From NCBI RefSeq assembly GCF_004297405.1, contig NZ_SCVC01000046.1, positions 1-64,000 of the forward strand: DNA of 64,000 bases, written 5' to 3'. The DNA comes from Reyranella sp. (GTDB lineage: Bacteria; Pseudomonadota; Alphaproteobacteria; Reyranellales; Reyranellaceae). The stretch's first letter is position 1; each line of letters begins with the position of its first letter. The notes under the pieces were generated by a model. The model was not told where the DNA came from and ran no database searches. It saw only the letters and a program-made list of their open reading frames with translations. The position numbers and the translations under genes were made by a program. This document shows positions 28,652-37,751 of the stretch, piece by piece.

Positions 28652-29358
28652 GCACCGCTCCTGCTGCGGATCATGACGGCAGCGTACAGGAGCAATCCCA
28701 GGCAGACCACGTGGAACAGGTTGAAGGGCCCGATCACGGTTGCATAGGGCTTGAAAAACTCCCAGACGAAGCGCTGGAGCGCATACCAACCCACGGTGAG
28801 GTAGAAGCCGTTGGCCAGCCAGAAACGGTCGCGTGCAATAAAGCGCCAGATCAGAACGACGAACATCAGCGCCATCGCGAGAGCTTCGTAGAGCTGCACG
28901 GGATGGCGCAGGACGCCATCGCCGAAATCGACGGCCCAGGGCAGCGTCGTCGGCGTGCCGTAGGTGAAATCGGCAAGTCCGGAGAAGAAGCAGCCGAGCC
29001 GACCGACCGCGACCGTGGCGGCGAAAGGCGCGGCAAAAACAATGCCGGTCGAACCGCTGACACCGGTCATTCGCTTGAAGGCTTCGATAGCAGCGATGGC
29101 GCCCGCGAGCCCGCCCACCATCGAGAAGCCGATGGCCCGCTCGCCCGAAAGCAAGGCATTCGCCGTGCCGAAGAACATGGCGCCGCAAAGCGCACCGCAG
29201 CCGGCAGCGATCGCATAGGCGCCGGGATGGGAAACGCGATTGGCCGGCAGTGCAGTGGCTGGAAGAAGGTGGCGGGTGGTCAGCCAGAACACCGCCATCG
29301 ATGTCACCCAGGCGGCGACATCGAAGAACGAATGGACGTACGGGAGCCCGAAGATCAG
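28636..29358 (-). CDS. Divergent Lgt-like integral membrane enzyme
   Basis: About 240 residues with roughly seven hydrophobic segments. Lgt motifs are partly kept: GRLG (R120), HPVQLYE (152-158) and RFVWEF (R196, E200). However the HGGL histidine is Val81 (MVGGL), and the Asn and Glu of the GNFINGE motif are Cys123 and Leu128. Canonical transfer of diacylglycerol to prolipoproteins is therefore doubtful. The frame has no ATG, GTG or TTG near the proper N-terminus: CTG 29358, overlapping the argG stop in CTGA, fits best, and GTG 29307 would cut the first helix. It sits between argG and a radical SAM gene. Confidence 0.7.
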   Translation of the reverse strand: MIFGLPYVHSFFDVAAWVTSMAVFWLTTRHLLPATALPANRVSHPGAYAIAAGCGALCGAMFFGTANALLSGERAIGFSMVGGLAGAIAAIEAFKRMTGVSGSTGIVFAAPFAATVAVGRLGCFFSGLADFTYGTPTTLPWAVDFGDGVLRHPVQLYEALAMALMFVVLIWRFIARDRFWLANGFYLTVGWYALQRFVWEFFKPYATVIGPFNLFHVVCLGLLLYAAVMIRSRSGACTTA

Positions 29359-30611
29359 GTCTTCGGTCCGCCCTGGCCCAGGGCCCGCAGCCTGAGGCGC
29401 AGTGCGTTCAGCTTGATGAACCCTTCGGCGTCGCGCTGATCGTAGGCGCCCTGGTCTTCCTCGAAGGTCACGTGCTGCATCGAGTAGAGCGACTTGGGCG
29501 ACTTGCGGCCGACGACCGTGGTGTTGCCCTTGTAGAGCTTGAGCCGCACCGTGCCGGTGACGTTCTCCTGGCTCTTGTCGATCAGGGCCTGCAGCATCTC
29601 GCGCTCCGGCGAATACCAGAAGCCGAAATAGACCAGCTCGGCATACTTGGGCATCAGCTCGTCCTTGAGGTGCCCCGCACCACGGTCGAGCGTGATCGAT
29701 TCGATGCCGCGATGCGCCGCGTAGAGGATCGTGCCACCCGGTGTCTCGTAGATGCCGCGGCTCTTCATGCCGACGAAGCGGTTCTCGACCAGATCGAGGC
29801 GGCCGATGCCGTTGGCCTTGCCCAGCTCGTTCAGCTTGGTGAGCAGGGTCGCCGGCGACGTCTTCACGCCATCGATGGCGACGGCATCGCCCTTTTCGAA
29901 GTCGATGGTGATGTACGTCGCCTTGTCGGGCGCGGCCTCGGGCGAGATGGTGCGCTGATAGACGATCTCGTCGGCCTCTTCCCAGGGATCTTCCAGGATC
30001 TTGCCTTCGCTGGAGGAGTGCAGAAGGTTGGCATCGACCGAGAACGGCGCCTCGCCGCGCTTGTCCTTGGCAATGGGAATCTGATGCGTCTCGGCGAACT
30101 CGAGCAGCGTGGTGCGCGAGGTGAGTTCCCACTCGCGCCACGGCGCGATCACCTTGATGTCGGGCTTCAGCGCATAGTAGCTCAGCTCGAAGCGGACCTG
30201 ATCGTTACCCTTGCCGGTGGCGCCGTGGCAGACGGCATCGGCGCCGACCTCACGTGCGATCTCGATCTGGCGCTTGGCGATCAGCGGTCGGGCGATCGAA
30301 GTGCCGAGCAGGTACTGGCCCTCGTAGAGGGCGTTGGCGCGGAACATCGGAAAGACGAAGTCCTTCACGAACTCTTCGCGCACATCGTCGATGAAGATGT
30401 TCTGCGGCTTGATGCCCAGCAGCTCCGCCTTCTGGCGTGCCGGCCCCAGCTCCTCACCCTGTCCCAGGTCGGCGGTGTAGGTCACCACCTCGCAGGCATA
30501 AGTGGTCTGCAGCCACTTCAGGATCACCGAAGTGTCGAGGCCGCCGGAATAGGCCAGGACGACCTTCTTGATGTCGCCCTTCCTGTGGGGGCCGGTATAA
30601 GAAACGCTCAT
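29355..30611 (-). CDS. argG: Argininosuccinate synthase
   Basis: A 418-residue enzyme that joins citrulline and aspartate with ATP in arginine synthesis. It has the N-type ATP pyrophosphatase P-loop AYSGGLDTS, the citrulline/aspartate motif [15 protein letters not shown] and [21 protein letters not shown]. Length is normal for the ~400-residue class. It is the promoter-proximal gene of the leftward group, with the Lgt-like gene coupled at its stop. Confidence 0.98.
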   Translation of the reverse strand: MSVSYTGPHRKGDIKKVVLAYSGGLDTSVILKWLQTTYACEVVTYTADLGQGEELGPARQKAELLGIKPQNIFIDDVREEFVKDFVFPMFRANALYEGQYLLGTSIARPLIAKRQIEIAREVGADAVCHGATGKGNDQVRFELSYYALKPDIKVIAPWREWELTSRTTLLEFAETHQIPIAKDKRGEAPFSVDANLLHSSSEGKILEDPWEEADEIVYQRTISPEAAPDKATYITIDFEKGDAVAIDGVKTSPATLLTKLNELGKANGIGRLDLVENRFVGMKSRGIYETPGGTILYAAHRGIESITLDRGAGHLKDELMPKYAELVYFGFWYSPEREMLQALIDKSQENVTGTVRLKLYKGNTTVVGRKSPKSLYSMQHVTFEEDQGAYDQRDAEGFIKLNALRLRLRALGQGGPKT

Positions 30612-30648
30612 GCTGGCGGCTTTCGTGTCCGTTCGGTGAAGGCGCGCG

Positions 30649-30711
30649 AATATAGCGGCCGACCCCGTCGGAGCAAGGGTAAGGGCAAGAGTGCCGCAAA
30701 GCCGCTATATT
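30649..30711. promoter_or_regulatory. Divergent promoter region with a perfect 11-bp inverted repeat
   Basis: AATATAGCGGC (30649-30659) is the exact reverse complement of GCCGCTATATT (30701-30711), so each divergent gene has the same CCGCTATATT element 22-38 bp before its start. For argG a TTGCTC lies 16 bp upstream of TATATT as a possible -35. The arms may be paired -10 regions or a shared operator. Confidence 0.5.
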
Positions 30712-30733
30712 AGGCGGTATAGTTGCACCTCAC

Positions 30734-31765
30734 ATGGTTTCCGCCCTCGACCGCCTGAGCTATGCCGCCCGCCAGACCGCGCGGGTCGCCTGGTATGCTG
30801 GCCACTATGCGGCTGGCCGACGCCTGCTGAAGCCCCTCCCCAAACCCGATTTTCCCATCGGGCCAATGCCGACCCGGGCCGAGTTGACGGCCGACCTGCG
30901 CAGCCTGTTCGAGCGGGAATGGCAGGATATCGCGGCCGGGCTGTTTGCCGCCCCGGCCCTGCTCGGCCCCGATCCGGCCGAGCTGTTGCGCCGCAGCGCG
31001 CTCTATTTCCGCGATCTGCCCAAGGTCGATGCCCGCCGCCATGGCCGCATCAATGATGAGCCGGACCAGGACGAGGCCAATGCGCACCTGCCGCGCTACT
31101 ACCGGCAGAATTTTCATTTCCAGAGCGGCGGTTGGCTCACCGAGGAATCGGCCGCGATCTACGACACGCAAGTCGAGGTGCTGTTCACCGGCGCCGCCGA
31201 CGCCATGCGCCGACGCATGCTGCGGCCGATTGCTGACTGGATGAAGGGACGCCGCCAGCGCGAGGTTCTGGGCCTAGACGTCGGCTGTGGCACCGGCCGA
31301 CTGCTCGCCTTTCTGCATAGCGCGTGGCCCGGCATGAGGCTCACCGGCATCGACCTCAGCGCACCTTATCTGGAAGAAGCCCGTCGCCTGATCGGCCGCA
31401 CTGCGCGCGTGAAGCTTCTCGAGGCGACGGCGGAAGCGCTGCCCTTCGACGACGCCAGCCTCGACCTGGTCGTCTCCTCGTTCCTGCTGCACGAGCTGCC
31501 GAAAAAAATCCGCGCCGAGGTCCTGGCCGAGATGGCGCGTGTCTTAAAACCCGGTGGCCTGGTCGCGATCGTCGACTCGATCCAGAAGGGCGACCAGCCG
31601 ACATGGGATGGGCTGCTAGACCTCTTCCCCTACTACTTCCACGAGCCGTACTACGCAGAGTATGCGAACGGCAGCATCGACGCCTGGGGTGATGCGGCAG
31701 GATTGCAGCCAGTCGCCAGCGAGCGGGCATTCCTCGCGCGCGTTAGCGCTTTCACGAAGACCTGA
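30734..31765 (+). CDS. SAM-dependent class I methyltransferase
   Basis: A 343-residue protein. Residues 1-170 form an unassigned alpha-helical region; the methyltransferase fold starts with motif I LDVGCGTG (181-188), then GIDLS, the acidic ATAEALPFDDASLDLVVS motif and the post-motif LKPGGLVAIVDS. The substrate is unknown; the Ubi/Coq5-like post-I layout suggests a small molecule. It diverges from argG. Confidence 0.85.
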   Translation: MVSALDRLSYAARQTARVAWYAGHYAAGRRLLKPLPKPDFPIGPMPTRAELTADLRSLFEREWQDIAAGLFAAPALLGPDPAELLRRSALYFRDLPKVDARRHGRINDEPDQDEANAHLPRYYRQNFHFQSGGWLTEESAAIYDTQVEVLFTGAADAMRRRMLRPIADWMKGRRQREVLGLDVGCGTGRLLAFLHSAWPGMRLTGIDLSAPYLEEARRLIGRTARVKLLEATAEALPFDDASLDLVVSSFLLHELPKKIRAEVLAEMARVLKPGGLVAIVDSIQKGDQPTWDGLLDLFPYYFHEPYYAEYANGSIDAWGDAAGLQPVASERAFLARVSAFTKT

Positions 31766-31772
31766 GCCGCGA

Positions 31773-32957
31773 CTACAGGAGGACCTTCTCGCGTCGGCTG
31801 CGCTGGCTCGCGCTCTTCAGCTGGCCGCACGCCGCGAAGATGTCGCGACCGCGCGGCGTGCGCACAGGTGCGCTGAGGCCGCCATCGTTCACGATCTCGG
31901 CGAACCGATGGATGCGGTTGTTGGAGCTGCACTCGTAAGGCGCTCCCGGCCAGGGGTTGAACGGGATCAGGTTCACCTTGGCGTGGATCGGCTTCAGGAT
32001 ACGAACCAGCTCGCGCGCATCGGCGTCGCTGTCGTTGATGCCCTTCAGCATGGCGTATTCGAAGGTGATGCGCCGGCTGTTCCGGGCGCCGGGATAGGCG
32101 GCGCACGCCGCCAGCAGCTCGGCGATCGGCCACTTCTTATTGATCGGCACCAGCGTGTCGCGTACCTCGTCGCTCACGGCGTGCAGCGAGACCGCGAGGT
32201 TGACGTCGAGCACGTCGCCCACCTTGGCGATCATCGGTACGACACCGGAGGTCGAGAGCGTGATGCGGCGACGGCTGAGCGCGATGCCCTGCTCGTCCAT
32301 GACGATCTTGAGTGCAGTCGCCACGTTGTCGAAATTGTACAGCGGCTCGCCCATACCCATCATGACGATGTTGGAGAGCATGCGCGTCGTCTCGGTCGGC
32401 GTCGGCCATTCGCCGTAGCTGTCGCGCGCCACCATGAACTGGCCGACGATCTCGTCCGGCGTCAGGTTGCGCACCAGCGGCTGGGTGCCGGTATGGCAGA
32501 AGGTGCAGGTGAGCGTGCAGCCGACCTGGCTGGAGACGCAGACCGATCCGCGATCCTGCTCCGGAATATTGACCGTCTCGGCCTCGTTGCCGTCAGGGAA
32601 ACGCAGCAGCCATTTGCGCGTACCATCGACCGATCGTTGCTCGGTCACGATCTCCGGGCGCGCTACCACGAAGAGCTCGGCCAGCCGGTCGCGCGTCTTC
32701 TTGGCGATGTTGGTCATGCGCTCGAAGTCGGTGACGCCATGCCAGTAGATCCACTGCCAGACCTGGCGCGCACGGAACGGTTCGAGACCCGCCTCGACCA
32801 GAGTCGCCTTCAGATCGTCGCGCGACAGCCCGATCAGATTGCGGCGCAGGTCGTTGCGGCCGTGCGGGGTGCGCGGCTCGACGATTTGCAGCGGTTCGGT
32901 GGGCAGAATGGCCATGGAGGCCGTGAGATAGTCGCACCGCCCCTCCGGCGCAACCAT
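31773..32957 (-). CDS. rlmN: Dual-specificity RNA methyltransferase RlmN
   Basis: A radical SAM enzyme that methylates C2 of A2503 in 23S rRNA and A37 in some tRNAs. CTLTCTFC holds the cluster cysteines (C147, C151, C154), and the two catalytic cysteines are C140 (SVCVSS) and C377 (AACGQL), with the GMGEPL motif in between. The 394-residue form starts at ATG 32957; ATG 32915 (MAILPTEPL) gives 380 residues, closer to the usual 380-385, and is equally possible. Confidence 0.96.
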   Translation of the reverse strand: MVAPEGRCDYLTASMAILPTEPLQIVEPRTPHGRNDLRRNLIGLSRDDLKATLVEAGLEPFRARQVWQWIYWHGVTDFERMTNIAKKTRDRLAELFVVARPEIVTEQRSVDGTRKWLLRFPDGNEAETVNIPEQDRGSVCVSSQVGCTLTCTFCHTGTQPLVRNLTPDEIVGQFMVARDSYGEWPTPTETTRMLSNIVMMGMGEPLYNFDNVATALKIVMDEQGIALSRRRITLSTSGVVPMIAKVGDVLDVNLAVSLHAVSDEVRDTLVPINKKWPIAELLAACAAYPGARNSRRITFEYAMLKGINDSDADARELVRILKPIHAKVNLIPFNPWPGAPYECSSNNRIHRFAEIVNDGGLSAPVRTPRGRDIFAACGQLKSASQRSRREKVLL

Positions 32958-32968
32958 GGCCCGCCAAT

Positions 32969-33529
32969 CTATTGTTTTGCCTCGGCTTTTTGCCGCAGGC
33001 GCTGGCGGCGCTTGTACATCGGCTCGCCAAATACCGGCAATTCGACCGCCTCCGTGGGTGCTCCCTCGGCGACCGGGCGAGGTGCGTGGCGGCCGAGGCT
33101 CACCAGCCGGTCGTACATGACCAGGGCGCCGGCGACGCCGAGATTGACCGAGAAACGCATCGGAATCTTCACGATGTAGTCGCAGATGGACTGCACGCCC
33201 TTCGAGAGGCCTTCGCGCTCGGCGCCCAGGATATAGGCGGCCTGCCGCGGATGGCGGAAGGTCGGCAATTCGATTGCATCGTCGGTGATCTCAATACCCA
33301 CCAGCCGGCAACCGAGCGGCAGGCGGAAGCTTTCGAGGTCGGCGAAATGATAAGTCGGTACCGAGCGCGGCGTGTCGGAGGTATCGCTCTGGATGCCTTC
33401 CCGATGGTTGTACTGGGCACGCAGCGTGAACACGAAGGCAGCGTCGAAGGCATGGGCGGTCCGGAACAAGGTGCCGACATTCACGGCCTTGCTGATGCCT
33501 TCCACGCCGATACCGAAATAGCCTTTCAT
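32969..33529 (-). CDS. SpoU/TrmH-family RNA methyltransferase
   Basis: A 186-residue SPOUT enzyme. Motif 1 is [20 protein letters not shown], motif 2 [14 protein letters not shown] and motif 3 [21 protein letters not shown], forming the trefoil-knot SAM site. It has no N-terminal RNA-binding extension, as in TrmL-type enzymes, but the SVNLGVAG motif differs from the typical SLNVS, so the target is uncertain. ATG 33529 starts the family-like [11 protein letters not shown]. It lies 12 bp after rlmN's start on the same strand. Confidence 0.88.
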   Translation of the reverse strand: MKGYFGIGVEGISKAVNVGTLFRTAHAFDAAFVFTLRAQYNHREGIQSDTSDTPRSVPTYHFADLESFRLPLGCRLVGIEITDDAIELPTFRHPRQAAYILGAEREGLSKGVQSICDYIVKIPMRFSVNLGVAGALVMYDRLVSLGRHAPRPVAEGAPTEAVELPVFGEPMYKRRQRLRQKAEAKQ

Positions 33530-33612
33530 GGCCCTCTGATTTGTTGCACTAATGATTCGCAGGCGATGCCGTCCTCCCGGTAGCGCCCCGCCCGTCGTCA
33601 AACAAGGCCCGA

Positions 33613-34863
33613 ATGACCGTTCCCTCGCCGTTGGATGAAGTCCGCGCCCAATACGAAGCGTTGCCCTACCCGGCGCGCGATCCGCGCGACGAGGCAATCA
33701 GGCTGATCACGGGCACACCGAGCCATATCCTCGAGATCAATCATTATCTGTTCGCCGGCCGGCTGAACTTCATTCGGCCCTTTCGGGCCCTGGTGGCCGG
33801 CGGCGGCACCGGCGATGCCTGCATCATGCTGGCCCAGCAGCTCGTCGACCGGCGCTGTCCGGGCGAGGTCGTCTACCTCGACCTGTCCACGGCCTCTCGG
33901 CAGATCTGCGAGGCCCGCGCCAAGGCCCGCGGCCTGCGCAACATCCAGTTCCTGACCGGCTCGCTGCTCGACCTGCCGTCCATGAACATCGGACAGTTCG
34001 ACTACATCGACTGCACCGGCGTGCTGCATCACCTGCCCGATCCGACGGCGGGCATGCGGGCGTTGGCGAGCGTGCTGCATCCCGACGGCGGCGTCGGCGT
34101 CATGCTCTATGGTGAGTATGGCCGCAGCGGCGTCTACCCGCTGCAGCAGATGCTGCAAACCCTCGCCCCGCTATCTATGGCATTGGAAGACCGGCTGGCG
34201 ATGGCCAAACGGCTGATCCGCTTCCTGCCCACGACCAACCTGTTCCGCCGCAACCCCTATCTCAACGATCACGTCACCGGCGGGGATGCCGGCCTCTACG
34301 ACCTGTTGCTGCACAGTTGCGATCGCGCTTTCACGGTACCGCAGATCGGCAGGATGGCGTCCGAGTCCGGCCTGCGCGTCGTCGCCTTCCTCGAGCCGGT
34401 GCGTTATGAGCCGGCGACCTACATGAGCGATCCGGTGATCGCCCGCCAGACCAGCTCCCTGCCCTTGATCGAGCGCGCCGCCTTCGCCGAGCGGCTGGCC
34501 GGCAACCTGCGCACCCACATTTTCTACGCCACGCGTGCCGGCTTCGACACGGTGGCCCGGCCCGAGGACACTTCGGCCATTCCGGTGCTCCGCGAGATGG
34601 ATGCGCAGAAGCTCGCTGCCGGCCTGCAGCCCGGCGCGCCGCTGGTCGCCAACCTCGACGGCTTTCCCTGGCGCGCCCAGCTTCCGTCGTTGGCGCCGCG
34701 CATCATCTCGCAGATCGATGGCCGCCGGACCGTCGCTGAAATCTACACCTCGCTCGGCGCCCAGGGTGGACTGCCGCAGTGGGAGGATTTCTACACGCAG
34801 TTCGAAGACCTCTACGTCAAGCTGAACGGCGTCAACCACCTGCTGCTGCGCTTCCGCACCTAG
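33613..34863 (+). CDS. Class I SAM-dependent methyltransferase with C-terminal extension
   Basis: A 416-residue protein. The N-terminal half is a class I methyltransferase: glycine-rich LVAGGGTGDA for motif I, VVYLDLS, and YIDCTGVLHHLPDP for the core. The C-terminal part (about 290-416) contains ISQIDGRRTVAEIY, like a PqqD/winged-helix-type carrier-recognition tail. The substrate is unknown. A possible peptide or protein target is inferred only from the tail. Confidence 0.8.
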   Translation: MTVPSPLDEVRAQYEALPYPARDPRDEAIRLITGTPSHILEINHYLFAGRLNFIRPFRALVAGGGTGDACIMLAQQLVDRRCPGEVVYLDLSTASRQICEARAKARGLRNIQFLTGSLLDLPSMNIGQFDYIDCTGVLHHLPDPTAGMRALASVLHPDGGVGVMLYGEYGRSGVYPLQQMLQTLAPLSMALEDRLAMAKRLIRFLPTTNLFRRNPYLNDHVTGGDAGLYDLLLHSCDRAFTVPQIGRMASESGLRVVAFLEPVRYEPATYMSDPVIARQTSSLPLIERAAFAERLAGNLRTHIFYATRAGFDTVARPEDTSAIPVLREMDAQKLAAGLQPGAPLVANLDGFPWRAQLPSLAPRIISQIDGRRTVAEIYTSLGAQGGLPQWEDFYTQFEDLYVKLNGVNHLLLRFRT

Positions 34864-34872
34864 GCTTCCATC

Positions 34873-35820
34873 ATGACCGGCCCGATGAGCGGCAATGTTC
34901 TGGCCATCGCGCTGGGCAATTCGTTCCTCTGGTCCACCTATCTCCTGTTCACGCGCCATGTCGTGAGTGGGGCGCATCTCGACGCCTGGGCCTACACGCT
35001 CGTGCAGCTCCTGAGCGCGGGCCTCGCCATGCTTTGGGTGGGCCGGCGCACGCCGGGAAGCTGGCGCGACCTGCTGGCGCCCTGGACGATCAGCTACGCC
35101 TTCATGCGCGTCATCATCAACGGCGCGACGTCGGCGGCCATCGTGTGGCTCGCCGTCACACAGAGCACCCTGATCTCGACCGTGAGCGTGCTGATCGGCG
35201 CGGCGGCCGGCTGGGCCTTGACCCGTCAGGCGCCAGCGCGACGCGACTGGCCGGGCCTGCTCCTGCTCGCCGCCGGTATCGCGTCTTTCGTCCTGGCGCT
35301 GGCATCGGACACGGCCTGGCGCGGCGTACTCTGGCTGATCCTCTCCGAGACCGTCGCCGTCGCGGCTTCGTGGATGATTGCCTATCACCCGCGCAATCGC
35401 GAGACCGATCCGGCCGCGCGCAGCCGCTTCACCGGCGAGATCCTGGTCGCCGCATCTCTGGCGCTGATCTTCGTCTGGTCGCTGGCCGGACTCCTCGGCG
35501 TCATCGTCTCACCCTGGGCCGGCGGTGGCGATGCCTTCGGGCGCGTCGAGCTCTGGGTCTACGCCATCATCGCCGGCGTGGTGTTCCGCGCGCCCGGAAC
35601 CTGGCTCGGTTTCTGGACCATCAACCGCTCAGGCGTGCAGACCTATCTGATTGCGCTGACGGCCATGCCCTTCTTCGCCATCGTGCTGGAAGCCGCCGCC
35701 GCCCAGCTCGGCTGGTTATCGCCGCCCAACCTGTCAAAGGGTGAATGGCTCTCCGCCGCCGTCATTCTGGGCGGCGCTGTGTGGCTGATCGCAGCTCGCC
35801 TCCGGACGCCTACTTCTTGA
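34873..35820 (+). CDS. EamA/DMT-superfamily transporter
   Basis: A 315-residue protein with about ten hydrophobic segments in two EamA repeats. It starts 9 bp after the methyltransferase and probably shares its transcript. The substrate is unknown; homologues export amino acids or metabolites. Its 3' end overlaps the convergent dehydrogenase gene by 11 bp. Confidence 0.8.
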   Translation: MTGPMSGNVLAIALGNSFLWSTYLLFTRHVVSGAHLDAWAYTLVQLLSAGLAMLWVGRRTPGSWRDLLAPWTISYAFMRVIINGATSAAIVWLAVTQSTLISTVSVLIGAAAGWALTRQAPARRDWPGLLLLAAGIASFVLALASDTAWRGVLWLILSETVAVAASWMIAYHPRNRETDPAARSRFTGEILVAASLALIFVWSLAGLLGVIVSPWAGGGDAFGRVELWVYAIIAGVVFRAPGTWLGFWTINRSGVQTYLIALTAMPFFAIVLEAAAAQLGWLSPPNLSKGEWLSAAVILGGAVWLIAARLRTPTS

Positions 35821-36802
35821 GGGCATCCGGATTGAGGACATTGATCGGCTTACCGTCCAGCCAAGCCTCGATGTCCTTGATCGTGCCGTCGTAGAAGAAG
35901 CGGTAACTCTCCTCGACCACATAGCCCAGGTGCGGCACCAGGGTGACGTTCTCCAGCTTGGTCAGCGGGTGGCCGGCCGGCAGCGGCTCCTTGTCGTAAA
36001 CGTCGAGGCCGGCATGGGCGATCGTGCCGTTCTTGAGGGCCGCGATCAGCGCCGCCTCGTCGACGATCGGACCGCGCGACGTGTTCACTAAGATAGCCGT
36101 CTTTTTCATCTTCGCCAGCTCGGCCGCGCCAATCAGCCCGCGTGTGCGATCCGACAGAGCGAGGTGGATCGAGATGAAGTCCGAGGTCGATAGCAGCTCG
36201 TCCTTGCTGACGTACTTGACCCCAATGGCCCCGGCTTTCTCGGCTGTGAGATTCTGACTCCAGGCCACGACGTCCATGCCGAAGGCCTTGGCGTAACCCG
36301 CGACACGGCTGCCGAGCTTGCCGAGTCCCAGAATGCCGAGCCGCTTGCCCTCCAGCACGTTCATCTGCTGGATGCCGTCATGCCAACCACCGCTGCGCAT
36401 CAGGCGCTCAGCCTTGGCAAGATCGCGCGCACAGGACATCAGGAGCGCCCAGCCCAGCTCTGCTGTCGGCGCGTTCGAGCCGCCGCCCGGCGTCGTGGAA
36501 ATCGGAATGCCGCGCTCGGTCGCAGCCTTGTCGTCGAGACTCGCCGCTCGGGCGCCGGTCAGCACCATGAACTTGAGGTTCGGCAGCTTCTCGATCAGCG
36601 CCCGCGGAAAGGCAGTGCGCTCGCGCAGCAAACCGAGAATTTCGAAGGGCGCTAGCTTTTGCGCTGCATCATCGACCGATGCGAAGGGTTCGTTGAAGAC
36701 AGTGATCTCGATGCAGCGTTTGCGCAGGCGGTCCCAGTCGGCCAATCGCAGAGCGACCTTCTGATAGTCATCGAGCAGGGCGAGCTTCATCGTTTGCGGC
36801 AT
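35810..36802 (-). CDS. D-2-hydroxyacid dehydrogenase
   Basis: A 330-residue NAD(P)-dependent dehydrogenase of the 2-hydroxyacid family. It has the Rossmann motif GLGKLG (159-164), the catalytic Arg in NTSRGPIVDE, the Glu in DVYDKEPLP and the His in VPHLGYV. It interconverts a 2-oxoacid and a D-2-hydroxyacid; specificity is not determinable. ATG 36802 follows CCCAGGAAATGCC and gives the usual N-terminus. Confidence 0.9.
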   Translation of the reverse strand: MPQTMKLALLDDYQKVALRLADWDRLRKRCIEITVFNEPFASVDDAAQKLAPFEILGLLRERTAFPRALIEKLPNLKFMVLTGARAASLDDKAATERGIPISTTPGGGSNAPTAELGWALLMSCARDLAKAERLMRSGGWHDGIQQMNVLEGKRLGILGLGKLGSRVAGYAKAFGMDVVAWSQNLTAEKAGAIGVKYVSKDELLSTSDFISIHLALSDRTRGLIGAAELAKMKKTAILVNTSRGPIVDEAALIAALKNGTIAHAGLDVYDKEPLPAGHPLTKLENVTLVPHLGYVVEESYRFFYDGTIKDIEAWLDGKPINVLNPDALKK

Positions 36803-36857
36803 GGCATTTCCTGGGAGAGAATGTCGGTTGTCGGCACTATAGCCGCAGGAGGCGGTT

Positions 36858-37742
36858 GTGAGCATCACGGTTACGCCAACGCATCCGGAGTTCGTTGCCG
36901 AGATTGGGGGTGTCGATCTCGGTGCCCCGCTGAAGCCTGCCGATCGCGACGCAATCGAAGCCGCGATCAACCGCTACGCCGTCGTCATCTTCCACGGCCA
37001 GAAGCTCGACGACGAACGGCAGGTCGCCTTCGCACGCCACTTCGGCCCCGTCGAGGCTTCTGCAGCGAAGCTCCGGCAACGCGACATCAAGCACCGCCTG
37101 TTAGCGGACGAAATCGCCGACATCTCCAACCTCGACAGCGACGGCAAGGTGCTCGAAGCCGATGCGCGCCGCCGACTCGACTGGCTGGGCAACAGGCTCT
37201 GGCACACCGACGCCTCGTTCCGTCGCGTGCCGGGCGCGCTTTCCATGCTCTATGCCCATGTCATTCCGGATGAAGGCGGCGACACAGAGTTCGCCGATAT
37301 GCGCGCCGCCTATGATGCGCTGCCAGACCGGACGAAGCAGGAACTGGAAGGTCTCGTCGCGGAGCATTCGATCTGGCGTTCGCGCGAACAGCTCGGCGTC
37401 GTGAAGTACAGCGCGGAAGAACTCGCCTCCCTGCCGCCGGTGCCGCAGCGTGTCGTCCGCACCCACCCCGGTTCGCACCGCAGGACCCTCTATATCGCTT
37501 CGCACGCCTCGCACATTCTCGGCCGGCCGGTCGCCGATGGCCGCCTGCTCCTGATGGATCTGATTGAGCACGCAACTCAGCCCAGGTTCACCTACGCACA
37601 CGCCTGGAAGCAGGGCGATCTGGTGATCTGGGACAATCGCTGCACCATGCATCGCGCCCGGCCGTTCGACACGACCAAGGTGCGCGACCTGCGCCGAGTC
37701 ACGACACGCGATGTCGCCTCGACACTCGAACAAGCCGCTTAG
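36858..37742 (+). CDS. TauD/TfdA-family 2-oxoglutarate-dependent dioxygenase
   Basis: A 294-residue Fe(II)/2OG oxygenase. The facial triad is H116-x-D118 (LWHTDASF) and H265 (CTMHRARP), and an Arg in RDLRRVT binds 2-oxoglutarate. The family includes taurine, 2,4-D and alkylsulfate dioxygenases; TfdA-like members are common in this size range, but the substrate is open. It starts with GTG 36858 after CAGGAGG and leads a two-gene unit with the thiolase 9 bp on. Confidence 0.9.
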   Translation: MSITVTPTHPEFVAEIGGVDLGAPLKPADRDAIEAAINRYAVVIFHGQKLDDERQVAFARHFGPVEASAAKLRQRDIKHRLLADEIADISNLDSDGKVLEADARRRLDWLGNRLWHTDASFRRVPGALSMLYAHVIPDEGGDTEFADMRAAYDALPDRTKQELEGLVAEHSIWRSREQLGVVKYSAEELASLPPVPQRVVRTHPGSHRRTLYIASHASHILGRPVADGRLLLMDLIEHATQPRFTYAHAWKQGDLVIWDNRCTMHRARPFDTTKVRDLRRVTTRDVASTLEQAA

Positions 37743-37751
37743 GATCTGCCG

